Position numbers and translations under genes: made by a program. Shown here in pieces: positions 1 to 11,778 of a stretch of 45,686 nt of DNA. Source of the stretch: Gluconacetobacter sacchari (GTDB taxonomy: Bacteria; Pseudomonadota; Alphaproteobacteria; Acetobacterales; Acetobacteraceae); NCBI RefSeq assembly GCF_014174255.1, contig NZ_JABEQJ010000037.1, positions 1 to 45,686 of the forward strand. Reading direction: 5' to 3'. The notes under the pieces were generated by a model, which was given only the letters and a program-made list of their open reading frames with translations, did not search any database and had not been told where the DNA came from. The number at the start of each line of letters is the position of its first letter. Positions within the stretch are counted from its first letter, which is position 1.

Positions 1-1
1 C

Positions 2-505
2 GTGCGGGCGCGGGCAGGGGCAGGGGCAGGGGCACGGGCACGGGCGCCGGATATCGTCGCCGGCGCGGATGCCGGGCTGGCGCGGGCCGAGGTGCGGGCG
101 CTGGCCGATCGTGGCGCGCTGGCGGACGCGCGGGCCTGCTGCCGCGCGGCGCTGGCCGTGCATCCGCTGGATGCCGGGCTGCATTTCCTCTCGGCCGTGC
201 TGGCGGAGGATATCGGCACCGCCGAGGATGAATTCCGGCGCACCCTCTATCTGGATCGCGACCATGTCATGGCGCATGTCCATCTGGCCCGGCTGCTGCG
301 CGACGGCGGCGCGGCGGAGGATGCCGGGCGGATGCTGCGGCAGGCCCGCGCCCTGCTGTGCCGCCTGCCGCCGGACGCGCCGGTGGCCGACGGGAACGGG
401 CTGACCGTCGCCGGGCTGTCGCGGCTGGTCGGCGGGGACGGGGTGGCGGAGGATGGCGGCGTGCCGGGCGACCGGCTGCCGACGCTGGCGCGGGGCGTGT
501 CCTGA
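2..505 (+). CDS. CheR-type methyltransferase, C-terminal TPR part (5' end outside window)
   Basis: This is the tail of a longer gene that starts before the window; the catalytic methyltransferase domain is not visible. What remains is an Ala/Gly/Arg-rich linker (about residues 1-16) and a helical TPR-like region (about 30-125). The ending has the pattern LPPDAPV...GLTVAGLSRLV, which I associate with CheR proteins carrying C-terminal TPRs, such as WspC. Such proteins methylate chemoreceptor glutamates using S-adenosylmethionine, and the TPR part is thought to mediate protein contacts. It is the first visible gene of a same-strand operon with cheW, a receptor, cheA and cheB, which is the main support for the call. 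Confidence 0.72.
   Translation: MRARAGAGAGARARAPDIVAGADAGLARAEVRALADRGALADARACCRAALAVHPLDAGLHFLSAVLAEDIGTAEDEFRRTLYLDRDHVMAHVHLARLLRDGGAAEDAGRMLRQARALLCRLPPDAPVADGNGLTVAGLSRLVGGDGVAEDGGVPGDRLPTLARGVS
5..46 (+). repeat. hexanucleotide tandem repeat inside cheR
   Basis: About seven copies of a six-base unit (C/G)GGGC(A/G) run head to tail. In the cheR frame they encode an alternating Ala-Gly / Ala-Arg linker just before the TPR part. The unit length is a multiple of three, so copy-number change would alter linker length without breaking the frame. Confidence 0.75.
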
Positions 506-561
506 GCGGCCGGGAGGGCGGGCCGGACCCGGAGGGGCGCGCCGCGCTCTATGCCCGGCGG

Positions 562-1050
562 GTGATGGCGGAGCGCGCGCGGCTGCTGGCCGGGCGGGGG
601 CGGGCGCCCGCCCCCGAGGCCGGACGGCGGGCGGCGGTGATCCTGGAGGTCGGCGGGCAGGTCCATGCCATCGACCTGCATCACGTGCTGCGCATGGCCG
701 AGCCGGCCTGGAGCGCCATGCCGCGGCGGCCCGACTGCCCGGCGTCGGTGCGGGGGGTCTATGGCTATGTCGGCCTTCTCTATACAGTGATCGACCTGTC
801 GGTTCTGCTGGGCGGGGCGCCGATGGAGCATGCCGGGGCCATGGCGCTGATGCGCCCGGTGGCCGGCCTGCCGGTGGCGCGGATCGCGCTGCTGGCCGGG
901 CGGACGCTGGGGGTGGAGGATGTCGTGGATGCGCCGGCCGCCGCGCCCGCCCACCCGGTGGCGACCCACCCGGTGGCCGCCCTGGGGGACGGGCGGCTGG
1001 TCACGGTGCTGGATCCCGCCCGCCTGTTCGCGCGTCCTTTCGGAGTCTGA
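562..1050 (+). CDS. CheW-like coupling protein
   Basis: A CheW domain begins near VILEVGGQVHAID and runs to the end of the protein (LVTVLDPARLFA). CheW proteins link receptors to the kinase CheA at the membrane. The frame is open back to a GTG at 358, inside cheR, but the sequence before the GTG at 562 / ATG at 565 is low-complexity Arg/Gly-rich and looks non-coding. I therefore place the start at 562 or 565; a start overlapping the cheR stop near 502 on a rare CTG is also possible. The gene ends 6 bases before the receptor gene, so the two are surely cotranscribed. About 162 residues is a usual CheW length. Confidence 0.8.
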   Translation: MMAERARLLAGRGRAPAPEAGRRAAVILEVGGQVHAIDLHHVLRMAEPAWSAMPRRPDCPASVRGVYGYVGLLYTVIDLSVLLGGAPMEHAGAMALMRPVAGLPVARIALLAGRTLGVEDVVDAPAAAPAHPVATHPVAALGDGRLVTVLDPARLFARPFGV

Positions 1051-1056
1051 CCTGTC

Positions 1057-2739
1057 GTGACAATTGCCAATCGTCTTCTGTTCGGGTTCGGGGTCGGCGT
1101 TCTGCTGATGGTCTCGATCGGGGTCTACGCGCTGGGGCAGATCCGCAATGTCCGCGACGAGATGACGGTGATCGTGACCCGCGACCTGCTGGTCTATCGC
1201 CATCTGAACCATCTGCGGGTGCTGGAGAACGACCAGGTGGCGCGGCGGCTGTCGATGCTGTCGCACTATTATGCGCGCGACTACCAGAAGGACCCGGCGA
1301 TGCTGGATGCCGCGATCGCCGACTGGACCGGAATCGACCGGCAGGCGGAGGATACGCTGGTGCAGGCGATGGCCGCCGCCGGCCAGGCCGACGACGAGGC
1401 GCGGATCGACGCGCGGCGCGCCATGTTCGCCACCATCTCGGCCCGGCTGCATGAGGCGCTGGACCAGGCGCGGCGGAACGCCGAGGCGTCGGCGGACCTG
1501 TTCGCGGCGTTTCGCCAGAACGACGACGCGGCGGTGCGCCAGCAATCGGCGCGGCTGGATACGCGCGACCAGGCGATCGACCGGCTGATCTCGGATGCCG
1601 GGACCACGCTGGATGGCGGGGTGCAGGCCGGGGAGACCCAGAGCAGCGCGCTGTACGAATTCAGCCGCCGGTCGCTGATCCTGGGGCTGGGGGTGGCGGT
1701 GATCGTCGCGCTGATCGTCACCTTCTGGACCCGGCGATCGATCCTGGCGCCGCTGGCCGCGCTGATGCGGGTGATGGAGCTGGTGGGGCAGGGCGACCTG
1801 TCGACCCGCGTGAGCGTCGGCGGGTCGCGCGGCGGACGCGACGAGTTCGAGCGCCTGGCCGCCGGGCTGAACCGGATGATGGACGGGTTGCGCGAGATCG
1901 CGCAGCAGAGCCGCGAGGCCACGCGCAACCTGGATGCGGCGGTGGCCGATATCCGGGCCTCCGCCCAGCAGCAGGCGGCGAGCGTGGAGGAGCAGTTCGC
2001 CGCCGTGCAGGAGACGGCGGCGACGGTGGACCAGATCACCCATTCCGGCGCCCAGATCAGCAAGCGCGCGCGGGAGGTGATCTCCTCGGCCGAGACCATC
2101 GTGCATAGTTCGGCCAGCGGGCTGGAGGCGGTGGAGGAGACCGCGCGGGCCATGGAGCGCACCCAGGAGGGCGCCGAGGCCGTGGCCTCGAACATCGTGG
2201 CGCTTTCGGAACGCACGGATGCGATCAGCGAGATCATCACCGCCGTCAACGACCTGTCGGAGCGCTCGCACCTGCTGGCGCTGAATGCCGCCATCGAGGC
2301 CGCCGCCGCCGGCGAGCACGGGCGGTCGTTCGCCGTGGTCGCGGCCGAGATGAAGATCCTGGCCGACCAGTCGCGCGACGCCACCCAGCATGTGCGCGCG
2401 ATCCTGGGCGACATCCAGCGCGGCATCAACACCTCGGTCATGCTGACCGAGGAGGCGGTCAAGCGGGTGTCGGCCGGCAAGGAACGGACCGATATCGCCT
2501 ATCGCACCATCGAGCGCATGACCGGCGGGATCGAGGAGGGGGTGCATGCCTTCCAGCAGATCGTCGCCTCGACCAACCAGCAGCAGATCGGCATCGAGCA
2601 GGTGATGACCGCGTTGCAGAGCATCCGCCAGGCCAGCCAGCAGACGGCGGCGGGGACGCGCAACCTGGAGGCGTCCGCCAGCAACCTGGGCAGCCTGTCG
2701 CACCAGCTCCTGGCCATTTCCGCGCGCTACCGGACCTGA
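1057..2739 (+). CDS. methyl-accepting chemotaxis protein
   Basis: A 560-residue chemoreceptor starting at GTG 1057. Membrane segment 1 spans about residues 6-27 and a helical periplasmic sensor of the four-helix-bundle type about 28-203. Membrane segment 2 lies at about 204-226 and a HAMP domain at 228-285. The cytoplasmic signalling coiled coil carries the conserved hairpin tip (SERSHLLALNAAIEAAAAGE). It would sense a ligand outside the inner membrane and control the CheA encoded just downstream. The last residues do not form a CheR-binding pentapeptide that I recognise, which fits the dedicated CheR in the operon being delivered by its TPR part. Ligand unknown. Confidence 0.93.
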   Translation: MTIANRLLFGFGVGVLLMVSIGVYALGQIRNVRDEMTVIVTRDLLVYRHLNHLRVLENDQVARRLSMLSHYYARDYQKDPAMLDAAIADWTGIDRQAEDTLVQAMAAAGQADDEARIDARRAMFATISARLHEALDQARRNAEASADLFAAFRQNDDAAVRQQSARLDTRDQAIDRLISDAGTTLDGGVQAGETQSSALYEFSRRSLILGLGVAVIVALIVTFWTRRSILAPLAALMRVMELVGQGDLSTRVSVGGSRGGRDEFERLAAGLNRMMDGLREIAQQSREATRNLDAAVADIRASAQQQAASVEEQFAAVQETAATVDQITHSGAQISKRAREVISSAETIVHSSASGLEAVEETARAMERTQEGAEAVASNIVALSERTDAISEIITAVNDLSERSHLLALNAAIEAAAAGEHGRSFAVVAAEMKILADQSRDATQHVRAILGDIQRGINTSVMLTEEAVKRVSAGKERTDIAYRTIERMTGGIEEGVHAFQQIVASTNQQQIGIEQVMTALQSIRQASQQTAAGTRNLEASASNLGSLSHQLLAISARYRT

Positions 2740-2749
2740 CGGCCAGCCC

Positions 2750-4855
2750 GTGGAGGCCCTGCGACAGGAACTTCTGGCGGTCTTCGATGCCGAATATCGC
2801 GACCATCTGCGGGTCGTGCGCGATATCCTGGCCGGCGGGGCGGTCGAGGGGCGTGCGGTCAGCGAGATCTTCCGGCGGGTCCATTCGCTGAAGGGGGCCG
2901 CGCGCGTGGTCGAGCGCGCCGATATCGAGACCATCGCCCACGCGCTGGAGGGGCGGCTGTTCCGCCTGCTGGAGGAGCACCGGCCGGCGGGGGCGGACGA
3001 TCTTGCGGCGATCGGCGCCGCGATGGACCAGATCGACGCCCGGATGCAGGACGCGCCGGAGGCGGCGGAGCCCGGCGGGGCCGCGCGCGACGAGGGGGGC
3101 GCGGGAGCCGTGGCCGATGGCTCCGGGGCCGACAGCTACGTGCAGGTGCCGGCGTCGCGGCTGGATGCGCTGGTCGGCGTGGTGCAGGACATGATGGGCA
3201 TCGCCGAGCGGCAGGACCGGCTGTGGGCGGACCTGGAGGACCTGGCCGCCGCTGCCCGGCGGACCGGGCCGGCCGGCGACCCGGCGGCGGAGCTGGCGCG
3301 GCTGACCCGCGCGCTGTCGGCCCTGTCGCACGAGCGGGGGCGGATCGCGGGGCAGGCCGACCGCGCCATGATGCGCCTGGACGAGGAGGTGCGGGCGGTG
3401 ACGCTGGTGCCCGCCGGTACCGTCTTCGGCTCGCTGTCCGGCATGGTCCGGCAGATCGCGCGCGAGCATGGCGGCGGCGAGGTGACGGTGCGGCTGCTGG
3501 GCATGGATGTGCGGGCCGACCGGCGGGTGATGCAGGCGCTGCGCGACCCGGTGATCCATCTGCTGCGCAATGCCATCGTGCATGGGCTGGAAAGTGCCGA
3601 TCGGCGCGAAGCGGAGGGCAAGCCGGCGCGGCCGGTCCTGACCCTGTCGGTGCGGATGCTGGGCGTGCGGCTGCTGGTGTCGGTCTGCGACGACGGGCGG
3701 GGGCCGGACCTGGAGGCGATCGCCGCGCGCGCCATCCGGCAGGGGCTGATGCAGCCGGACGATCCGCGCCTGCCCGAGACGCTGCTGGCCCTGGTGTTCG
3801 CGCCCGGTTTTTCCACCCGGGCGGCGGCGGACCGGCTGGCCGGGCGGGGCATGGGGCTGTCGGTGGTGGCCGAGGCGGCGCGGGCGCTGCACGGGACGGC
3901 GCGCATGGAGGCCGGCCAGCCCTGGGGGACGGTGGTGACGATGGCCGTCCCGGTCTCGCGCCGGCAGCGCACGACGCTGGTGGTCGAGGCCGGCGGCATG
4001 ACCATCGGGCTGCCGGGGCGGGTGATCGAGCGGCTGGCGCGGGTGCGGCAGGCCGATATCCGCATGGCCGACGGCCGCGCCTATTTCACCCTCGACCGGC
4101 GGCGCGCCCCGGCGGGGGAGGCCGGGGGCGACGCGGCGCTGGTGCCGGTGGTACCGCTGGCGGCCTTTCTGGGCCGGCCGGAGGCGGCGCTGCCGGTGCA
4201 TGGCGGGGCGCTGTCGGTCGTGGTGCTGGGCATGGCGGATGGCGGGTGCTGCGCGTTCGCCGTCGACCGGATGCTCGAGGTGCGGATCCTGCATGTGTCC
4301 GACGCCGGGGCGGTGGGGCTGGACAGCGCGCTGATCCCCGGGGTCGGCTGGCCGCGCGGCGACCGGCCGGTCTTCGTCCTCAACCCCGACACGCTGCTGG
4401 AGCGGTGGCGGAAGGCGGGGGCCACCGGCGGGCATTTCGACGGTGCGGCGGACGCGGCGCGGGAGGCGCGCGCGCCGGCCCGGCGGGTGGCCACCGTCCT
4501 GGTCGTTGACGATTCGATTACCACACGGACTCTCCAGAAGACGATCCTGCAGACCCACGGTTATGATGTCCTGCTGGCGACGGACGGGGTGGAAGCCCTG
4601 TCGCTGCTGCATCGGTCGCCGCGCCGGATCGATGTGATCGTGACGGATGTGGAGATGCCGCGCATGGATGGGTTCGCATTGCTCGACGCGGTCAGGTCGG
4701 ACCCCGGACTGTCGCGGATTCCGGTGGTGCTGATGACCTCGCGCAACGAGGAGGCCGATATCCGGCGCGGGCTCGATGGCGGGGCGCGGGCCTACGTCAC
4801 CAAGCAGGGATTCGAGCAGGGCGAATTGCTGGACATCATCCGGGGCGTGCTGTGA
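2750..4855 (+). CDS. cheA: hybrid chemotaxis kinase CheA with C-terminal receiver
   Basis: A 701-residue CheA/receiver fusion. Order: N-terminal HPt domain with the phosphorylatable His45 in RRVHSLKGAAR; a dimerisation helix region (about 125-230); an ATPase domain with N box HLLRNAIVHGLE, G1 box DDGRGPD and G2 box GRGMGLSVV; a CheW-like domain (about 400-560); and a receiver domain (about 580-701) with VVDDS, phospho-acceptor Asp633 in TDVEMPRMDG and a lysine in YVTKQG. The separate CheY/CheB-binding P2 domain of classical CheA is not obvious. CheA-receiver fusions are typical of WspE, FrzE and Che3-type systems that do not drive flagella. GTG start; its stop overlaps the cheB start by 4 bases. 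Confidence 0.92.
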   Translation: MEALRQELLAVFDAEYRDHLRVVRDILAGGAVEGRAVSEIFRRVHSLKGAARVVERADIETIAHALEGRLFRLLEEHRPAGADDLAAIGAAMDQIDARMQDAPEAAEPGGAARDEGGAGAVADGSGADSYVQVPASRLDALVGVVQDMMGIAERQDRLWADLEDLAAAARRTGPAGDPAAELARLTRALSALSHERGRIAGQADRAMMRLDEEVRAVTLVPAGTVFGSLSGMVRQIAREHGGGEVTVRLLGMDVRADRRVMQALRDPVIHLLRNAIVHGLESADRREAEGKPARPVLTLSVRMLGVRLLVSVCDDGRGPDLEAIAARAIRQGLMQPDDPRLPETLLALVFAPGFSTRAAADRLAGRGMGLSVVAEAARALHGTARMEAGQPWGTVVTMAVPVSRRQRTTLVVEAGGMTIGLPGRVIERLARVRQADIRMADGRAYFTLDRRRAPAGEAGGDAALVPVVPLAAFLGRPEAALPVHGGALSVVVLGMADGGCCAFAVDRMLEVRILHVSDAGAVGLDSALIPGVGWPRGDRPVFVLNPDTLLERWRKAGATGGHFDGAADAAREARAPARRVATVLVVDDSITTRTLQKTILQTHGYDVLLATDGVEALSLLHRSPRRIDVIVTDVEMPRMDGFALLDAVRSDPGLSRIPVVLMTSRNEEADIRRGLDGGARAYVTKQGFEQGELLDIIRGVL

Positions 4856-5936
4856 CCGGCCGGGCCGGGCCGGGGGTGCGGGTGCTGGTGGTCGAGGATT
4901 CGGCGGTGGTCCGGCATGTGCTGGCCCGGCTGATCCGCGACGATCCGCGGCTGGAGCTGGTGGAGGCGGTGGAAACCGCCGAGGAGGCGCTGCGCCTGGT
5001 GCCGCTGCTGCGGCCCGACGTGATCTCGATGGATGTGCGGCTGCCGGGCATGGACGGGCTGGAAGCCACGCGGCGGATCATGGCCGAGTGCCCGACGCCG
5101 ATCGTGATCGTCAGCGATTCCTCGACCGATCCGGCGCTGCGGATCTCGATGAACGCGCTGCGGTCCGGCGCGCTGTCGGTGGTGCAGAAGCCGGCCGGGT
5201 GGCCGGTGGATGCCGCCGGGGGGCGCGCGATCGCGACCCAGCTTTACATCATGAGCCAGGTGCCGGTGATCCGCCATCGGCTGCACTATGGCGCGGTGGG
5301 GCCGGCGGTCGAGGCGCCGCCGCCGCCGCGCCTGCGTCCGCGCCTGATCGGCATGGCGGCGTCGACCGGCGGGCCGCAGGCTTTCTCGCACGTCATGGGG
5401 GCGCTGCCGGCCGGCTTTCCGTGGCCGATCCTGCTGGTGCAGCATATGGGCGCCGGCTTCATGGAAGGATTCGCCGCCTGGCTGGACACCCAGACCCGGC
5501 TGTCGGTCGGGCTGGCCCGGCAGGGGGATGTCATGCGGCCGGGCCATGTCTATGTCGCGCCGGCCGAGGCGCATCTGACGCTGGGGGCGGGCGACGAGAT
5601 CCGGCTGAACCATGCCCCGCCCGTGGGGGGGCAGCGGCCGTCGGCCAATGCGCTGTTCGCGTCGATGGCGCGGGTGGGGGCGGGGGCGATCGGCGTGCTG
5701 CTGACCGGCATGGGCGAGGACGGGGCCGTGGGGCTGCGCGACATGCGCCGGGCGGGCGGATATACGATCGCCGAGGACCGGAGCACCGCCATCGTGCATG
5801 GGATGCCCGGCGCCGCCGAGCGGATCGGCGCCGTGTCGATCAGCCTGCCGCTGGAGCAGATCGCGCCGCATCTGGTGGCCATCGCCTCGGCCGTGCCGCG
5901 GCTGCCGCTGGCCGCGGGGATGGAGGGGAGGCGGCC

Positions 5937-5940
<4 letters not shown>
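4852..5940 (+). CDS. cheB: chemotaxis methylesterase CheB
   Basis: A 362-residue CheB with an N-terminal receiver (phospho-acceptor Asp61 in MDVRLPGMDG, Lys in VVQKPAG) and a C-terminal methylesterase domain. The catalytic triad is visible: Ser171 in AASTGGPQ, His198 in LLVQHMG and Asp290 in TGMGEDGA. It removes methyl groups from (or deamidates) receptor glutamates when phosphorylated by CheA, giving adaptation opposite to CheR. The GTG start at 4852 overlaps the cheA stop (GTGA), and its own stop overlaps the next gene in the same way, showing translational coupling. Confidence 0.94.
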
Positions 5941-7801
<1,861 letters not shown>

Positions 7802-7805
<4 letters not shown>

Positions 7806-9727
7806 GCGGCCGGCCCGTCGTGCTGCTGGTCGATGACGAGCCCGAGATCCTGGTCGCGCTGAGCGACCTGCTGGAGGACGGCTTTACCATCCTGTCCACC
7901 ACCTCGCCGGTCGAGGCGCTGGAGATCCTGGCGCGGCGCCGCGATGTCGACGTCATCGTCTCGGACCAGCGCATGCCCGAGATGGGCGGCGACGTGATGC
8001 TGGCCCGCGCGCGGGGCATGAGCGACGCGCAGGCGATCCTGCTGACCGGCTATGCCGATATCGGCGCGGTGGCGGCGGCGCTGAACCAGGGGCGGATCTC
8101 GTTCTATTCGCACAAGCCATGGGATGGCGATGCGCTGCGCGCGATGGTGCTTCAGGCGGCGCATCGGCACATGCTGGAAGGCGAATTGCAGACCGAGCGG
8201 ATGCTGCTGCGCGGGTTGCTGGCGAATCTGCGTGCCGGGCTGGCCTTCAAGGACCCGGAGGGGCGGTTCATCCGGATCAACGGCAATGCCGCCGCCTTCT
8301 ATGGCCGCGACGAGGCCGATTGCCTGGGCCGGCGGGAGGAGGATCTGTGCGACCCCGCCCTGTTGCCGGCGCTGCGCGCGGCCGAGGGCCGGCTGGATGC
8401 CGAGGGCCGGGACGAGGAGGTGATCCCCGTGCCCGGCCCCGGCGGCAGCGTGGCGTGGCGGGAGTTCACCCGCGTGCGCCTGGGCCTGAATGCGCGGGGC
8501 GAGGCCTATTCGGTGCTGATCAATCGCGACATCACCCGCCAGCGCGAGATGGAGGCCCGCCTGCGCCAGGCGGAAAAGATGCAGGCGCTGGGCACCATGG
8601 CCGGCGGGATCGCGCATGATTTCAACAATCTGCTGACGGCGGTGATGGGGTCTCTGGAACTGGCCGTCGATATGGGCGACGGGCTGGACGAGCGCACCAC
8701 GCATCTGCTGGGCAATGCGATGGGGGCCGCGCGACGGGGGGCCGACCTGACGCGCCGGTTGCTGAATTTCAGCCGGCCACGGGACCTGAGCCTGAATCCG
8801 GTCGATGTGAATGCCCTGTTGCTTGGCATGCGCGACCTGCTGGTCCAGGGCGTGACCGCGCGGCGGCGCGAGGGTGGGGCGTCGCGGCCGCCGGTCGAGA
8901 TCGTGATCGCGGAGGTGGACCCCGCCGGCGAGGTGCCGATGGTGCGGACCGATGCCGGGCAACTGGAACTGGCGCTGCTGAATCTGTGCCTGAATGCCAG
9001 CGACGCCATGCCGGATGGCGGCATGATCGGGCTGTCGACGCGTGTGGCGCGGCTGGAGGCGCCGGCGGCCGAGGACGGGGACCTGCCGCAGGGCGAGTAT
9101 GTGGTGGTGTCGGTGGCCGACCAGGGCACCGGCATGGCGCCGGAGACGCTGGCGCGGATCTTCGAGCCGTTCTTCACCACCAAGGATGTGGGGCGGGGGA
9201 CGGGGCTGGGCCTGTCGATGATCTATGGTTTCGTGCGGCATGCGGGCGGGGACGTGCGGGTGGCCAGCGCGCCGGGGGAGGGAACGCGGGTGGATCTGTA
9301 CCTGCCGGTGCATCGCTGCCCGGCGGCCGACTTCGATCGGCCCGAGGCGGCGGGGCCGCCGCCCGTCCGCCGGGGGCTGCGCGTCATGGTGGTGGATGAC
9401 GAGGACACGGTCAGGACCGTGACGGCCGGTTTCCTGCGCGGCATGGGGCACGAGACGATCGAGGCGGACGGCGGCGAGGAGGCCCTGGCGCGGATCGCCG
9501 CGCTGGCGCCCGGCCAGCCCGACCTGGTGGTGCTGGACGTCATGATGCCGAAAATGGGCGGCGAGGAGGTGGCGCGACGGATCGGCGCGCTGCGCCCGGG
9601 CACCCGGATCCTGTTCCTGACCGGCTATGCCGACAATGCCGTGCTGCCCGAGGATGCGCTGGTGCTGCGCAAGCCGTTCACCCAGGCCGAATTGTCGGGG
9701 CATGTCGCCCGCGCCATGGGGGCGTGA
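7802..9727 (+). CDS. REC-PAS-histidine kinase-REC hybrid sensor kinase
   Basis: A 641-residue cytoplasmic protein with no membrane segment. The N-terminal receiver has VDDEP, Asp55 in [17 protein letters not shown] and the HKPWD lysine, a style common in HupR-like and HD-GYP-linked receivers. A PAS domain follows (about 135-255, with [14 protein letters not shown]). The HisKA domain has His272 in [10 protein letters not shown], and the ATPase has [16 protein letters not shown] and [10 protein letters not shown]-terminal receiver carries Asp579 in [10 protein letters not shown] and Lys in LRKPF. It could pass phosphate between CheA, the preceding kinase and an output encoded elsewhere. It is the last gene of the operon, overlapping the previous stop by 4 bases. 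Confidence 0.92.
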
Positions 9728-9749
9728 AGGGCGGGGCTGCCGCCCGGGC

Positions 9750-9777
9750 CTTGTCCTGCGGCGCGAACGGCCTATTT
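9750..9777 (+). promoter_or_regulatory. predicted RpoH (heat-shock) promoter of hslVU
   Basis: CTTG at 9750-9753, a 17-base spacer and CCTATTT at 9771-9777 match the alphaproteobacterial heat-shock pattern CTTG-N17/18-CYTATNT exactly. Transcription would begin near 9784, only a few bases before the hslV ATG at 9787. No ribosome binding site is visible, so the mRNA may be nearly leaderless. Confidence 0.72.
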
Positions 9778-9786
9778 CTGTCAGCT

Positions 9787-10377
9787 ATGCAGAACGTACA
9801 CACAACCCCCCATGATCCCGTCGGCTGGCACGGAACGACGATCCTGTGCGTGCGCCGTGGCGCGCAGGTGGCGATGGCCGGCGACGGACAGGTGACGCTG
9901 GGCGCCACCGTCATCAAGGGCAATGCCCGCAAGGTGCGGCGGATCGGCCCGGCCGGGACCATCCTGGCCGGTTTCGCCGGTGCCACGGCCGACGCCTTTA
10001 CCCTGCTGGAACGGCTGGAGGCCAAGCTGGAACGCTTTCCCGACCAGCTCGAGCGCGCCTGCGTCGAACTGGCCAAGGACTGGCGCACCGACCGCTACCT
10101 GCGCCGGCTGGAGGCGATGATGGCGGTGGCCGACCTGGACCGCTCCTTCACCCTGACCGGCAACGGCGACGTGCTGGAGCCGGAGGATGGCATCATCGCC
10201 ATCGGCTCGGGCGGCAATTATGCCCTGTCGGCCGCCCGCGCGCTGGCGGAGGTCGACGGGCTGTCGGCCGCCGAGATCGCGCGGCGGGCGATGCGGATCG
10301 CCGGCGAGATCTGCGTCTATACCAACCATTCGGTGATCCTCGAGACGCTGGGCGAGCGGGGCGGGGAGGAATCGTGA
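9787..10377 (+). CDS. hslV: ATP-dependent protease proteolytic subunit HslV
   Basis: A 196-residue HslV (ClpQ) peptidase. The short propeptide ends before the Thr-Thr pair (residues 17-18, [11 protein letters not shown]); Thr17 is the expected N-terminal nucleophile after processing. The signature regions [21 protein letters not shown] and [14 protein letters not shown] are present. It forms a two-ring dodecamer that degrades proteins unfolded by HslU. ATG 9787 is chosen because the sequence from 9724 to it holds a heat-shock promoter rather than protein-like sequence. Its stop codon shares one base with the hslU ATG. Confidence 0.96.
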   Translation: MQNVHTTPHDPVGWHGTTILCVRRGAQVAMAGDGQVTLGATVIKGNARKVRRIGPAGTILAGFAGATADAFTLLERLEAKLERFPDQLERACVELAKDWRTDRYLRRLEAMMAVADLDRSFTLTGNGDVLEPEDGIIAIGSGGNYALSAARALAEVDGLSAAEIARRAMRIAGEICVYTNHSVILETLGERGGEES

Positions 10378-11693
10378 TGGATATTCCCAACCATTCCCCG
10401 CGCGAGATCGTCTCGGAACTCGATCGCTTCATCATCGGCCAGGGCGACGCGAAGCGGGCGGTGGCCATCGCGCTGCGCAATCGCTGGCGGCGGGCGCAAC
10501 TGGCCGAGGGCATGCGCGACGAGGTGGTGCCCAAGAACATCCTGATGATCGGGCCGACCGGCTGCGGCAAGACCGAGATCGCCCGCCGGCTGGCGCGGCT
10601 GGCGCAGGCGCCGTTCCTGAAGGTCGAGGCCACGAAATTCACCGAGGTCGGCTATGTGGGCCGCGATGTCGAGAGCATCGTGCGCGATCTGGTCGAGGTG
10701 TCGCTGAACATGCTGCGCGACCTGCGCCGCCGCGACGTGCAGGCGCGCGCCGAGCAGGAAGCCGAGAACCGGCTGGTCGACGCGCTGGTGGGCGAGGGGG
10801 CCTCGGCCGATACCAAGGGCAAGTTCCGCCGCATGCTGCGGGCCGGCGAACTGGAGCAGAAGGAGGTCGAGATTTCGGTCGCCGATGCCCAGGGCGCCCC
10901 GGGCATGGGCGAGATGCCCAACATGCAGCCCGGCACCGTCATCAATTTCACCGACATGATGAAGGGGCTGATGAACCGCGTGCCCCAGCGCCGTCGCATG
11001 ACCGTGGCGGCGGCGCGCGAGGCGCTGACCCGCGAGGAAGCGGACAAGATGCTGGACAACGACGCCCTGGTCGGCGAGGCCGTGGCGCATGCCCAGGATC
11101 ATGGCATCGTGTTCCTCGACGAGATCGACAAGGTCTGCGCGCGGTCGTCGGAAAGCGGGTTCCGGGGCGGCGACGTGTCGCGCGAGGGCGTGCAGCGCGA
11201 CCTGCTGCCGCTGATCGAGGGGACCACGGTTTCGACCAAATATGGGCCGGTGAAGACGGACCATATCCTGTTCATCGCCTCGGGCGCGTTCCATATCGCC
11301 AAGCCGTCGGACCTGCTGCCGGAATTGCAGGGGCGGCTGCCGATCCGCGTGGAACTGTCGCCGCTGACGCGCGAGGACCTGCGCCGCATCCTGACCGAGC
11401 CGGAACATTCGCTGCTGAAGCAATATACCGCGTTGCTGGGGACCGAGGGGCTGGACCTGGGATTCTCGGACGACGCGGTGGATGCGCTGGCGGAACTGGC
11501 GGCCGACATCAACGAACGGGTCGAGAATATCGGCGCCCGGCGGCTGGCGACGGTGCTGGAGAAGCTGCTGGAGGACGTGTCCTTCACCGCGGCGGACCGT
11601 TCGGGCCAGGAGGTGCGGATCACCGCCGCCGACGTGCGCGAGCGGGTGGCGCCGCTGGCCAGGAAGGGCGACCTGAGCCGCTTCATCCTCTGA
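10377..11693 (+). CDS. hslU: ATP-dependent protease ATPase subunit HslU
   Basis: A 438-residue AAA+ unfoldase (ClpY). Walker A is GPTGCGKT (residues 59-66), the pore-loop region GYVGRDVES follows at about 91, the helical I-domain insert spans about 110-240, and Walker B is IVFLDEIDK near 248. The sensor regions and C-terminal GDLSRFIL tail, which docks into HslV, are intact. It unfolds substrates with ATP and feeds them to HslV. ATG 10377 overlaps the hslV stop by one base; a GTG at 10374 is an alternative start. Heat-shock regulation is expected through the promoter ahead of hslV. Confidence 0.97.
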   Translation: MDIPNHSPREIVSELDRFIIGQGDAKRAVAIALRNRWRRAQLAEGMRDEVVPKNILMIGPTGCGKTEIARRLARLAQAPFLKVEATKFTEVGYVGRDVESIVRDLVEVSLNMLRDLRRRDVQARAEQEAENRLVDALVGEGASADTKGKFRRMLRAGELEQKEVEISVADAQGAPGMGEMPNMQPGTVINFTDMMKGLMNRVPQRRRMTVAAAREALTREEADKMLDNDALVGEAVAHAQDHGIVFLDEIDKVCARSSESGFRGGDVSREGVQRDLLPLIEGTTVSTKYGPVKTDHILFIASGAFHIAKPSDLLPELQGRLPIRVELSPLTREDLRRILTEPEHSLLKQYTALLGTEGLDLGFSDDAVDALAELAADINERVENIGARRLATVLEKLLEDVSFTAADRSGQEVRITAADVRERVAPLARKGDLSRFIL

Positions 11694-11778
11694 AAATGCG
11701 CGGCCGGGTGGGCTTCAAGCCGGCGGGGATGTGGCTTAGTCTCCGCCGGATGTTTGTCTGTTGCGTCAGGTAGCCTTG

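Noticed and set aside
247-2934. Long open frame on the minus strand opposite cheW and the receptor gene
   Set aside because: It is antisense to clear CheW and chemoreceptor domains and encodes Arg/His/Gly/Pro-rich sequence with no domain; such frames arise from high GC at third positions.
11704-11740. GGCTTCAAGCC hairpin after hslU as a terminator
   Set aside because: The stem is only 4-5 pairs with no T run; too weak to call.
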